Of a stretch of DNA of 63,457 nt, positions 34,801 through 42,996 are shown piece after piece; the stretch's first letter is position 1; the number at the start of each line of letters is the position of its first letter. The stretch covers positions 1 to 63,457 of the forward strand of contig CALUMZ010000007.1 of the NCBI GenBank assembly GCA_944321865.1. Reading direction: 5' to 3'. Both the position numbers and the translations under genes were made by a program. Source of the DNA: an uncultured Muribaculaceae bacterium (GTDB lineage Bacteria > Bacteroidota > Bacteroidia > Bacteroidales > Muribaculaceae). The notes below the pieces were generated by a model. The model was not told the DNA's origin and did not search any database. It saw only the letters and a list, made by a program, of their open reading frames with translations.

Positions 34801-36297
34801 ATGATATACCTCAATGCCTTCCTTGTTACCCCACTTGCTGCCCATCTGCCAAGTGTTTCCGTCACCGTCGGCATCTATGATGGTCCAACTGCGGAGGTCT
34901 TCGGCACTACTGAATGCTGTTGTCAGCGGGAAATCCAGTGCATCGCCCGCACCTACGGCATTGGAGGTTGCGCTGCCGCCTTCGCCGGCACTGTTCTTTG
35001 CCGTGACAGTATAAGTATATACTGCATATTCTCCTTCAACGACATCTTTGACAGAAGTGTCGGTGGCAGACTCGGCAATCACCTTGCCATCGTTGCGTAC
35101 TACCTTATAAGTAACATCATCGGACAGCGAGCCCCCGTTAAGACCTGTCGTCGGTGCAGTCCACGTAATTGCAATATTGTAATCTTCTACAGTGGCAACC
35201 ACATTGGTTGGAGCTGCAGGGACATCTTTACCAACATATTCGGTTGCGATGGCAAACATGCCTTCACCGGCTTCGTTGCTCAATGTAACTTTGTAGGTAT
35301 AAGTTCCCGCTGCCGGCACATTATCGGTATACGTTGCTTTGCTGCCGGCTGCGACTTCCTTCACGGTGCCCACAGCCACACCGTCACGGTATACTGTGGC
35401 ATGGGTGAGCGTGCCTATCTCTTGGCGGTTGAACGCCGTTGTCGGGCAAGTCCAACTCAATGTGCTACCGTTGCTGCCATCGGCAGCCGAAGTGATTGCC
35501 AGCCCGGCAGGTGCCGCCGGGGTGTCGGGCGTAGCCTTGGTGTAACCGGTATAAAGCCCTATGTAAGTATTATTTAAAGTATTTCCCAACTTAGTATTGC
35601 TCTGCGCCTCTACATCAACCAAATAAAGCGAGCAACCACCACCTATGTAACTATTGCTATAGGCAAGTAAATACAATTTGCCTGTGTTGTAGTCAAAGTC
35701 AAGCGAAGCATAAGAACCGCTGCTATACAAGTTAACACTAAAGCCATAAACTTTAGAAGCAGAACCTGCATCTGTATCCACACCGTATATGTCACCCCAG
35801 TTGTCGACGGCATATATGCTACCGTCAATGTCGGCGGCCACGGCGGCCATGTTGTATTCAAAATCGCATACTTTGGTGATTTCACCCGATTCGAGATCAA
35901 GCCGCATTAGAGAGTTTGTGCTCAAGTCGGGGTTATATTCAAGCAACAACAACGTCTGCGTGCTGTAATCGTATGCCATGTCGCGGTAAACCGTGGTAGT
36001 GGGCATCACGCTGCGCTTGTTGCCGGTGGCAAGGTCATATGCCGCAATCTCCACCGGGTAGCTGTTTTCGTAACGCAAAGCGTAATACTCGCCTTCGACG
36101 AATGCACCGGCACGCACATCGTCGCCAATGGTATGCAACGTTTGGAACGAGGTAAAGCCATCGAGCGAGAAGCACTCCAAGTTGCCGCTCGTCTGGTTAT
36201 AGGCGTAAGCCAAACCGCCTCCTCCCGATGACGTTTGTGCATAAATTGGCAACAAGGCCAAACAAAATGCAATCAAAAAACTAATTTTTCTCAACAT
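31813..36297 (-). CDS. Very large modular secreted protein with T9SS sorting domain
   Basis: A 1494-residue secreted protein. In order: signal peptide (1-20); a beta-propeller-like repeat region (about 25-245); two fibronectin type III domains (about 258-450); a cleaved-adhesin/jelly-roll domain (about 455-610); two carboxypeptidase-regulatory-like domains (about 612-770, ISGTVTNP and VSGIVTDETGAPVKGARV); a second jelly-roll-like region (780-960); a fibronectin type III domain; a third regulatory-like domain (about 1063-1125); a third adhesin domain (1140-1340); and a C-terminal T9SS sorting domain (GVYIVKVVKADG). No protease or lyase active site is evident. It probably binds host or food polymers; that is inference. 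Confidence 0.88.
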   Translation of the reverse strand: MLRKISFLIAFCLALLPIYAQTSSGGGGLAYAYNQTSGNLECFSLDGFTSFQTLHTIGDDVRAGAFVEGEYYALRYENSYPVEIAAYDLATGNKRSVMPTTTVYRDMAYDYSTQTLLLLEYNPDLSTNSLMRLDLESGEITKVCDFEYNMAAVAADIDGSIYAVDNWGDIYGVDTDAGSASKVYGFSVNLYSSGSYASLDFDYNTGKLYLLAYSNSYIGGGCSLYLVDVEAQSNTKLGNTLNNTYIGLYTGYTKATPDTPAAPAGLAITSAADGSNGSTLSWTCPTTAFNRQEIGTLTHATVYRDGVAVGTVKEVAAGSKATYTDNVPAAGTYTYKVTLSNEAGEGMFAIATEYVGKDVPAAPTNVVATVEDYNIAITWTAPTTGLNGGSLSDDVTYKVVRNDGKVIAESATDTSVKDVVEGEYAVYTYTVTAKNSAGEGGSATSNAVGAGDALDFPLTTAFSSAEDLRSWTIIDADGDGNTWQMGSKWGNKEGIEVYHATANDEWLISPPVSLAQDVPTRISFFIYCTYYCNENIEVRIAERGTSPEEATMVNTISIQGSKGYYGTTVSLDIPTVAATGEYCIYLHYTGGYGTDGLHINDFSWKANNTATISGTVTNPMDMGMYGVTVKVGELSATTDWQGKYTIAEVPAGECDVVASYPTYRTVTKHVSLNVGDNVTVDFAMELLPEYEVSGIVTDETGAPVKGARVSLTGYESVSATTDAEGKYTLETYEATGYTLSVLKNNYISPQPKQIDLTQDFSGEDFTLEIDILPSYKISAADNAEGAVAVTWDKPRTINEMSYDNGVPADGYGYGANFSGGQIVGTVFPGETTLYELKWWTVGGEGCEENITLMVIDLNWSGEPTGDVLYQVNVNTVDGEWNTFRLPEPLYAEKGFLFAIAGKNNVATDAGTADGTIDHPRTQVFTLNYNAPSSYGYFDELSNPSRHLLLRAMCENVEPDDATMPAITYDVWRLPASAQGDESKWTQIVTGSEALSAIDTDVKSGEYRYAVKAVYGTIGASEATISDVVAHNMIANVVVNVLADSDPAHANGAAVKLYNDEHSYSATVADGVAEFAGVYKGLYSITIRQNGFKFIEDGGLDIQGEDITFTESYELEQTLDLPANLDVMVDGRSARLMWNMPLNIVENYDGDDYTDFEVNPAGNYGWQYVDGDYMMTYGFANTSFPHMGERMAAITFNSQATTPPLSELGGDANTARSGDRALAFFATKATTDEEGGITYYLSDDYLISPELKPYRDFTFSFYARQYNHQLNDDNSIDYSRTERIRVGYATERPAANLSNIQWIDEELRRVESIEYEKYEYDIPQQAKYVVLNSSSNDAFMLLVDDVFIGVEEQVQGNSYMPVNVKGYEVYLNDEKKLDTSDTEYTFTDLADGTYTAAVVQKFAMGNSEKLSITFNIGTSGVNGLEGDDVLSIYAYGDMLHITGDYSHAGIYSTSGAQVMTLAGEQTADISALPRGVYIVKVVKADGSDTTAKIIK

Positions 36298-36332
36298 ATT
36301 ACTAAAATTATAACTTAATTAAGATTTTGCAG

Positions 36333-36340
36333 CAAATATA
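36333..36340 (-). promoter_or_regulatory. -7 box (TATATTTG) of the large T9SS protein
   Basis: On the minus strand TATATTTG lies 35 nt before ATG 36297. The -33 region is AT-rich without a clear TTTG. Confidence 0.55.
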
Positions 36341-36435
36341 AGCATTTGCTTGATAAGAAAAATATAAATCTGCATCTTTTTAGCATACAAACCGGTCTTT
36401 TTCTTCTAACTTCAAAATTTGATTCAAACTTTTTA

Positions 36436-36466
36436 ACCCAAATAGGCTATTAGACTGCAAATATGC
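36436..36466 (+). repeat. Intergenic CATTAGAC-type element, copy 2
   Basis: ACCCAAATAGGCTATTAGAC followed by TGCAAATATGC matches the core CCCAAA-n-G(T/G)C(A/T)ATTAGAC-TGCAAA of the elements at 199, 53725, 56650 and 58632. It lies between the pgi terminator and the T9SS gene promoter. The interval 36298-36499 contains nothing else recognised. Confidence 0.55.
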
Positions 36467-36499
36467 TTTCCATGTCGATTTGGATTTACCGAACACCGA

Positions 36500-36539
36500 T
36501 AAAAAAGCTGCCTTGCCGAACAAAATCGACAAGGCAACT
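36500..36539 (-). terminator. Rho-independent terminator of pgi
   Basis: On the minus strand GTTGCCTTG / CAAGGCAGC encloses a 14-nt loop and is followed by six T. It begins 28 bases after the pgi stop. Confidence 0.82.
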
Positions 36540-36567
36540 CTTTAAACAGATATTTTACCTGATTCTA

Positions 36568-37896
36568 TTATTTCAACTTGGCTTGGATCGCTGCGCTCTC
36601 GGCTTCATAGCCGGGCTTGTTGAGCAGAGCAAACATGTTCTTCTTGTAAGCCTCCACACCGGGTTGGTTAAACGGATTCACATCAAGGATGTAACCACTT
36701 ATACCGCAAGCCTTTTCAAAGAAATAAATTAATTCGCCCAAATATTTCTCGCTAAGTTCGGGGATAGTCACCAATATATTTGGCACACCACCATCGACAT
36801 GAGCAAGACAAGTACCCAATTCGGCCATCTTGTTCACTTCATCCACACGGCGTCCTGCAATATAATTCAATCCGTCAAGGTTTGCTTCGTCAGAAGGTAT
36901 CACCTCGGTGTATTTTGCGTCGCCCACCGAAATCACTGTTTCAAAGATTGTACGCTCGCCTTCTTGAATCCACTGGCCCATTGAGTGCAAGTCGGTGGTG
37001 TCGTCGACGGCGGCAGGGAAAATGCCCTTGCCATCCTTGCCTTCGCTTTCGCCATACAGCTGTTTCCACCATTCACCAAAATAGTGCAACTTGGGATTGA
37101 AGTTGACAAGTATTTCAATCTTCTTGCCCGCATTATACAAAGCATTGCGAGTCATCGCATACTTTTCGGCAATGTTGCCTGCGCCGGCGGTAGCCTCTTC
37201 CATCGACTTGGCACCGGCAATGAGAGCCTTTATGTCGAATCCGGCTACGGCAATCGGGAGCAGACCCACCGGAGTGAGCACCGAGAAACGTCCGCCCACA
37301 TTGTCTTCGATTACAAAAGTTTTGTACCCTTCCTCGGTGGCCAGTTTGCGCAATGCACCCTTGTGAGCATCGGTAATTGCAACAATGTGCTTGGCTGCAA
37401 AGTCCTTTCCTTCTTGAGCTTCAAGCATCTCGCGAAGCATGCGGAAAGCAATTGCCGGTTCGGTAGTTGTTCCCGACTTGGAAATTACTATGATACCAAA
37501 CTTCTTGCCTCGGAGCAATCCTTTTAATTCATGCAGGTAGTCCTCGCCGATGTTTTGTCCGGCAAACAACACACGCGGACCGTCGGCCGGCTTATAAGCG
37601 GCAAAAGAATCACTCAAAGCCTCTATGACGGCTTTTGCACCAAGGTAGCTGCCGCCAATGCCTATGGCTACAACATACTCACAGTCGTCAAAGCACTTAG
37701 CCGTAGCGTTGATATCGTCGAGCAGTGCTTCGGCAGTTTCGCTTGGCAAGTGCAACCAACCAAGGAAATCGTTTCCGGCTCCCGTACCTTTGTGAAGCTT
37801 TTCCATTGCTTCGTTGGCACGAGCCTGCAAACCATTAATGTCGGCTTCGGAAACTGTTCCGAGCACGTTGCGATTGATAACTTCTATCGTTTTCAT
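36568..37896 (-). CDS. pgi: Glucose-6-phosphate isomerase
   Basis: A 442-residue cytosolic enzyme that interconverts glucose-6-phosphate and fructose-6-phosphate. It has [17 protein letters not shown], the sugar-phosphate loop [11 protein letters not shown] (about 137-147), [11 protein letters not shown] (about 203-213) and the C-terminal lysine region [21 protein letters not shown]. The size is that of the short bacterial form. It follows gpsA by 42 bases, and lysS-gpsA-pgi is a shared order in Bacteroidales. Confidence 0.96.
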   Translation of the reverse strand: MKTIEVINRNVLGTVSEADINGLQARANEAMEKLHKGTGAGNDFLGWLHLPSETAEALLDDINATAKCFDDCEYVVAIGIGGSYLGAKAVIEALSDSFAAYKPADGPRVLFAGQNIGEDYLHELKGLLRGKKFGIIVISKSGTTTEPAIAFRMLREMLEAQEGKDFAAKHIVAITDAHKGALRKLATEEGYKTFVIEDNVGGRFSVLTPVGLLPIAVAGFDIKALIAGAKSMEEATAGAGNIAEKYAMTRNALYNAGKKIEILVNFNPKLHYFGEWWKQLYGESEGKDGKGIFPAAVDDTTDLHSMGQWIQEGERTIFETVISVGDAKYTEVIPSDEANLDGLNYIAGRRVDEVNKMAELGTCLAHVDGGVPNILVTIPELSEKYLGELIYFFEKACGISGYILDVNPFNQPGVEAYKKNMFALLNKPGYEAESAAIQAKLK

Positions 37897-37938
37897 CGTC
37901 TTTATGTAATTTATTAAAACAATCTTTTGTCTACGTTT

Positions 37939-38946
37939 TTAGTGGAAAGTCGCGGCAATTTCCATTATCATCTTGGTTGCCGGGCGATAATTATACAGTA
38001 TCTCATACATGCCGTCAAGTATCGGCATCGGCACTTTCAGTTCCTTGTTCACTTCATAGATGCACTTGGTGCCATAATATCCCTCGGCAATCATTTCCAT
38101 CTCCATCATTGCGGCCTTTACCGAGTAACCTTTCCCTATCATTGCACCGAAATTATGGTTGCGGCTGAAACGCGAATAGCTGGTTACAAGCAGGTCGCCA
38201 AGATAAACCGAGTCGCAAATGTTGCGGCTACAATAAGGGCTTGCCACCGATACAAACGCATCCATTTCGCGAATGGCATTTGAGAGCAGAACGGCAAGGA
38301 AATTGTCGCCCCCCTTCATGCCATGCACTATGCCCGAAGCTATGGCATACACATTCTTCAGCACTGCGGCATATTCTATGCCGGTCACGTCGTCCGACAA
38401 AATCGTGCGCATCGACTTGCAATTGAAGCGCGAACACACGGCCACAGCCAACTCGGGCGACTTGGAGCCGATGGTGAGGTAGCTGAGGCGTTCGAGTGCC
38501 ACTTCCTCGGCATGGCAAGGCCCGCTCACCACTGCAATGCGGTTTTCGTCGATATTGTAGAACCGCTTCATGTATTCCGACACCACAAGATTCTCGTCGG
38601 GCACAATACCCTTTACCGCACTCACAAGCATCTTGCCGCTTATGTCGGCAGTCAACTTGGCAAGGTGCGACTTGAGATATGGCGACGGAATTGCAAGCAA
38701 CAGCGTGTCGGCCATGGAACTGATTTCGTTTATGTCGCTCGAAAAGTATATGCGGTCGGTATCGAAACGTATATCCGACAGATATACCGGGTTATGGTTC
38801 AAACGCTTGAAGTCGGCAATCCGGTCGTCACGGCGCATGTACCACAATATGTCGGCATCTTGTGCGAGCAATAATAACTTGGCAAGGGCAGTTGCCCAAC
38901 TGCCACCACCCATAACCGCAATCTTGCCCGTCAGGTCTTTTAACAT
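37939..38946 (-). CDS. gpsA: Glycerol-3-phosphate dehydrogenase (NAD(P)+)
   Basis: A 335-residue enzyme reducing dihydroxyacetone phosphate to sn-glycerol-3-phosphate for phospholipid synthesis. The NAD(P) motif is VMGGGSWATALAKLL (about 11-25). The catalytic lysine region is AAVLKNVYAIASGIVHGM (about 195-212), and SRNHNFG with KGYSVKAAM is the C-terminal substrate region. Length is normal. It lies 30 bases after lysS. Confidence 0.95.
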   Translation of the reverse strand: MLKDLTGKIAVMGGGSWATALAKLLLLAQDADILWYMRRDDRIADFKRLNHNPVYLSDIRFDTDRIYFSSDINEISSMADTLLLAIPSPYLKSHLAKLTADISGKMLVSAVKGIVPDENLVVSEYMKRFYNIDENRIAVVSGPCHAEEVALERLSYLTIGSKSPELAVAVCSRFNCKSMRTILSDDVTGIEYAAVLKNVYAIASGIVHGMKGGDNFLAVLLSNAIREMDAFVSVASPYCSRNICDSVYLGDLLVTSYSRFSRNHNFGAMIGKGYSVKAAMMEMEMIAEGYYGTKCIYEVNKELKVPMPILDGMYEILYNYRPATKMIMEIAATFH

Positions 38947-38976
38947 GATATTATACTGAATATGAAATTAATACTA

Positions 38977-40719
38977 TCATTTTTTATCGGCCGCAGAAGC
39001 ATTTTCAATCCACCCCTTAACATCATCGATAGTGGGATTCTTCAATTCAAGATGATACTTCTTGTTTAATCCGCACAAGTCTTGATGCAACTTTCCGGCA
39101 CCGGCACCGCCAAGGGCCTCAACTGTGAGGCAACCGGCTTTTTGTAACACTTCGACCCATTCGGCCGGCACGCCTACGGCCTCGTATGCTTCTACCTTGT
39201 CGCGCTTTTCAACCTTCTCGGGACGCATTTGTGGGAACAGCAGCACCTCTTGTATGGTCGATTGCCCGGTCATGAGCATTACAAGGCGGTCCATGCCTAT
39301 CCCCATGCCCGATGTCGGCGGCATTCCATATTCAAGAGCGCGCACGAAGTCTTGGTCGATGAACATGGCTTCGTCGTCGCCCTTCTCGCTCAGCCGCAAC
39401 TGCTCCTTGAATCGCTCGGCTTGGTCAATGGGGTCGTTAAGCTCCGAATAGGCGTTGCACAGCTCCTTGCCGTTGACCATCAGCTCGAAACGCTCGGTGA
39501 GGTCGGGATTGTTGCGGTGACGCTTGGTGAGCGGCGACATTTCCACCGGGTAGTCGGTGATGAAGGTGGGTTGTATGTAATTCCCTTCGCAGAACTCGCC
39601 GAATATCTCGTCGATGAGCTTGCCTTTGCCCATCGTTTCGTCCACTTCCATCTTCAGCTGCTTGCAGATGTCGCGTATCTCCTCCTCGCTTTTGCCCGTG
39701 AGGTCGTAGCCGGTAAATTCCTTGATGCTGTCGAGCATGGTCACCCGTTTGTATGGTGCCTTGAAGTTGATGATGTTGTCGCCTACTTTCACTTCGTAGG
39801 TGCCGTTCACGTCCATGCACACCTTTTCGAGCATACGTTCGGTGAAGTCCATCATCCAGTTGTAGTCCTTGTAGGAAACATATATTTCCATGCAAGTGAA
39901 CTCGGGATTGTGGGTGCGGTCCATGCCTTCGTTGCGGAAGTTCTTGCCGAATTCATACACACCCTCGAAGCCACCCACGATGAGCCGCTTCAGGTAAAGC
40001 TCGTCGGCAATGCGCAGGTAGAGAGGAATGTCGAGTGCGTTGTGATGCGTAATGAACGGACGCGCGGCGGCTCCGCCCGGGATTGACTGCAATATGGGGG
40101 TTTCAACCTCAAGGTAGCCCTTAGAGTTGAAATATTCGCGCATCGAGTTGTAAACCTTGGTGCGCTTTATGAAAATATCTTTCACATGGTCGTTTACTAT
40201 CAAGTCGACGTAGCGGCGGCGGTAGCGCAGCTCGGGGTCGTCGAATGCGTCATATTTCACGCCGTCCTTCATCTTAACGATGGGCAGCGGGCGTATCGAC
40301 TTGCTCAGCACCGTCAGCCGCTTGGCATGGACGGTGATTTCGCCCATCTGGGTGCGAAACACGAAGCCCTCGATGCCCACAAAGTCACCAATGTCGAGCA
40401 ATTTCTTGAACACCACGTTGTAAAGGTCCTTGTTTTCGCCGGGGCATAAGTCGTCGCGGCTGATGTAGACCTGTATTCTCCCCTTTGAGTCTTGCAACTC
40501 CATGAACGAAGCCTTGCCCATTATGCGGCGGCTCATTATGCGCCCGGCAATGCTCACCTCGCGTTGCGGTGCGTCGTCACGGAAATTCTCCTTTATCTCG
40601 TCGGTGTGGCCTGTTACAACATATTCGGCTGCGGGGTACGGCTCAATGCCCATGTTCCGCAACTCATCGAGGCTGTTGCGCCTTACTATTTCTTGTTCGC
40701 TCAAGTCAAGTAAACTCAT
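38977..40719 (-). CDS. lysS: Lysyl-tRNA synthetase, class II
   Basis: A 580-residue synthetase that charges tRNA-Lys. An N-terminal OB-fold anticodon domain (about 55-150, ISMAGRIM-like [11 protein letters not shown]) is followed by the class II core: motif 2 [15 protein letters not shown] (about 260-275) and motif 3 [15 protein letters not shown] (about 478-492). The last 75 residues (from about 505) extend beyond the E. coli protein and look like a small helical extension known in Bacteroidetes LysRS. A TACCTTTG box lies 32 nt upstream of the start codon. Confidence 0.95.
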   Translation of the reverse strand: MSLLDLSEQEIVRRNSLDELRNMGIEPYPAAEYVVTGHTDEIKENFRDDAPQREVSIAGRIMSRRIMGKASFMELQDSKGRIQVYISRDDLCPGENKDLYNVVFKKLLDIGDFVGIEGFVFRTQMGEITVHAKRLTVLSKSIRPLPIVKMKDGVKYDAFDDPELRYRRRYVDLIVNDHVKDIFIKRTKVYNSMREYFNSKGYLEVETPILQSIPGGAAARPFITHHNALDIPLYLRIADELYLKRLIVGGFEGVYEFGKNFRNEGMDRTHNPEFTCMEIYVSYKDYNWMMDFTERMLEKVCMDVNGTYEVKVGDNIINFKAPYKRVTMLDSIKEFTGYDLTGKSEEEIRDICKQLKMEVDETMGKGKLIDEIFGEFCEGNYIQPTFITDYPVEMSPLTKRHRNNPDLTERFELMVNGKELCNAYSELNDPIDQAERFKEQLRLSEKGDDEAMFIDQDFVRALEYGMPPTSGMGIGMDRLVMLMTGQSTIQEVLLFPQMRPEKVEKRDKVEAYEAVGVPAEWVEVLQKAGCLTVEALGGAGAGKLHQDLCGLNKKYHLELKNPTIDDVKGWIENASAADKK

Positions 40720-40750
40720 GTTCTATTCAGTCTTAATATCTTATAATTTG

Positions 40751-40758
40751 CAAAGGTA
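40751..40758 (-). promoter_or_regulatory. -7 box (TACCTTTG) of the lysS-gpsA-pgi unit
   Basis: On the minus strand TACCTTTG lies 31 nt before ATG 40719. No exact TTTG is found at the expected -33 distance. Confidence 0.6.
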
Positions 40759-40863
40759 CAAATTTCCACAAACTTCCACCCCTATTTTCCACGCAAAAAC
40801 TCCATAGTCCAAATAATAAAGGCTTTGTTTTGACAAAGAAAGAGAAAATTACAGGCTGTTTCC

Positions 40864-40893
40864 TTTGTTTTTGCGCGTATCTGCGTATATTTG
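40864..40893 (+). promoter_or_regulatory. Promoter of the transglutaminase-like lipoprotein
   Basis: TTTG at 40864-40867, 18 nt, then TATATTTG at 40886-40893. ATG 40906 follows after 12 nt, so the leader is very short. Confidence 0.65.
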
Positions 40894-40905
40894 TAGTGTA
40901 TCTGT

Positions 40906-42987
40906 ATGGTTATGATTAAAATCATGAGGAATTGTAGGTTTCCAATCGCCGGTATATTTCTATCAATGCTAATTCTTTGCGTTTTTGCCGGGTGCAAGCA
41001 GTACCCAAAGGGGGTGCAAGACGCCTTGGCGCAAGCCGGGGACAACGCAGCCGAATTGATGGCAGTCATGGAGCATTACCGCGCAACCGATTCGCTGAAA
41101 TATGAAGCTGCATGTTTCCTTGTCGAAAACATGCCTTACCATTACAGTGCGGGGACGATGAATGTCCCGGCAGGGTATGCAGAGTTTTTCAGCAAGGTCG
41201 ACTCGTTGTGCCGTGTCGTCCCGTCGATAATAAACAATGATTCAATAAAAGAAGTGTTGGCTGCGGAGTTTTCGCATTTGCCGCAGCCGGTTGTGACCGA
41301 TGCCGCGGTGCCCGATGTGAAAACAGTGTCGAAAGATTTCCTTTTTGAGGTCATCGACGAGGCTTTCTATGAGTGGGAGACATCGCCGCTGTTGCAAGGA
41401 ATGTCGTTTGACGAATTTAAGGAAGCCGTTTTGCCCTACCGTGCCGCCAATGAACCAATAACCGGCGACAAAGAGTTTTACAAGGAGATGATGTGCAACC
41501 GTCTGACGGTGGGCGTAATGTCGTCGATACGTCAACCGGTGGAGCAATACAAGCAATATACCGACACGATGCGGAAAATTACCCGCAATTTCAAGGCAAT
41601 GTCACACATCGGCCCGTATGACATATTCTTGCCCATGTTCAAAAGCGACTGCGCCAACCTTGCCGCAATCACGTGCAATATCTTTCGTGCCAACGGCATT
41701 CCGGTGGTATATGAGTTCACTCCGCAATGGGAGGGTTGGCCGGAGGGTCATTTTTGGTGCTCGTCGCCCGATTCCACCGGACGGTATGTGCCTTACACGC
41801 CGCCATTCAACAACCTCGGCGAAGACTGGGACTTGCACTTGCGGTTTGCAAGCAAAGTGTACAGGCGCACGTATGCCCTGAACAGGGAAACGCCTGTGTG
41901 TCTGCGTGGGAGGAACGAGCATATTCCTGCCGCATTAGGCTCGCCCACAATATGCGACGTGACGGCAAACTATCACGAATGCGCCGACATTTCGCTGCCG
42001 GCCGATTTTGACCCCGACGGTAACCGGCTTGCCTACTTGTCGCTGTTCAACTCCCAGACTGCCGGACATACCAACATTGTGGGTTGGGGCACAATCGACG
42101 GTGATTCGGTGCACTACAAGAATGTGCCTGCCGACATTCTTTTCTTCCCCACTTATGTCTATGGCGACGGGCAGGTCGTGGGATTCGGCCACCCGTTCAT
42201 ATTGCGGAAAGACGTACAAACGGGGCATTATGCCATACAAGAGATACCACGTTGTGACGAGGCCGCCACGGTATCGCTGCACATATTGCGCAAATATCCC
42301 CACAAGCCCCACTTGGTCGATTACCGGCGCAATTTGCAAGGGGCAAGGCTGATGGCATCAAACAGCCTTGGCGGGAAATATGAAACATTGCTCACAATCG
42401 ACTCTGTCGGCGACACATGGAAACGGTTTAATGTGGATTCCCGCAAGGCTTATCGCTATTACCGGTTGGAAACTTGCGACAACTCACCGTTGCATATTGC
42501 CGAATATGAATTCTTGTCGTGCGACGACCAAGGGGTGAAACACGGAATGCCGACACCGCTGTCCGTATTTGATGCCGATGGCAGTGCAAATGCAGCCGTC
42601 CGGGGTGACGAATATATGAAAATCGAGGGCATGCCGATGTGGTCGTCGGGTCCGCTGTTCCGCAATGCCTGCGACGGCAATCTCGACACATACATAGAAT
42701 CCCCTTGGTGTGGCATGAGTTTCGACAGGCCGGTGCGTATCGCCGCATTGCAACTTTATCCGCGCAATGCCCGCAACGGCATTGAACCCGGGAACACATA
42801 CCAACTGCTGTATTACAAGGATGGGGAATGGATTGAGCATTCAGTGAAGGAATCGGAATATCATTACATCGACTTCGACAATGTTCCGGGAAATACACTT
42901 TACTGGGTGCGTAACCTCACTTCGGGCAAAGACGAGTTGCCATTCTTTTACATTGACGGTCGCCAAGTGTTCATCAACGAACTTTAA
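40906..42987 (+). CDS. Lipoprotein with transglutaminase-like and discoidin-like regions
   Basis: A 693-residue envelope lipoprotein (signal to VFAGC, Cys near residue 30). A transglutaminase-like papain fold is suggested at about 235-300: SDCANLAAITCNIFRANGIP (Cys near the helix start) and then GWPEGHFWC with His, spaced as in the Cys-His pair of the superfamily. Residues about 590-690 read like an F5/8 type C (discoidin) sugar-binding module (WSSGPLFRNACDGNLDTYIES). Related proteins occur in Bacteroidetes polysaccharide loci, but no SusC/D pair is present here. Alternative starts are 40912 and 40924. Confidence 0.78.
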   Translation: MVMIKIMRNCRFPIAGIFLSMLILCVFAGCKQYPKGVQDALAQAGDNAAELMAVMEHYRATDSLKYEAACFLVENMPYHYSAGTMNVPAGYAEFFSKVDSLCRVVPSIINNDSIKEVLAAEFSHLPQPVVTDAAVPDVKTVSKDFLFEVIDEAFYEWETSPLLQGMSFDEFKEAVLPYRAANEPITGDKEFYKEMMCNRLTVGVMSSIRQPVEQYKQYTDTMRKITRNFKAMSHIGPYDIFLPMFKSDCANLAAITCNIFRANGIPVVYEFTPQWEGWPEGHFWCSSPDSTGRYVPYTPPFNNLGEDWDLHLRFASKVYRRTYALNRETPVCLRGRNEHIPAALGSPTICDVTANYHECADISLPADFDPDGNRLAYLSLFNSQTAGHTNIVGWGTIDGDSVHYKNVPADILFFPTYVYGDGQVVGFGHPFILRKDVQTGHYAIQEIPRCDEAATVSLHILRKYPHKPHLVDYRRNLQGARLMASNSLGGKYETLLTIDSVGDTWKRFNVDSRKAYRYYRLETCDNSPLHIAEYEFLSCDDQGVKHGMPTPLSVFDADGSANAAVRGDEYMKIEGMPMWSSGPLFRNACDGNLDTYIESPWCGMSFDRPVRIAALQLYPRNARNGIEPGNTYQLLYYKDGEWIEHSVKESEYHYIDFDNVPGNTLYWVRNLTSGKDELPFFYIDGRQVFINEL

Positions 42988-42996
42988 TCCAAAACG

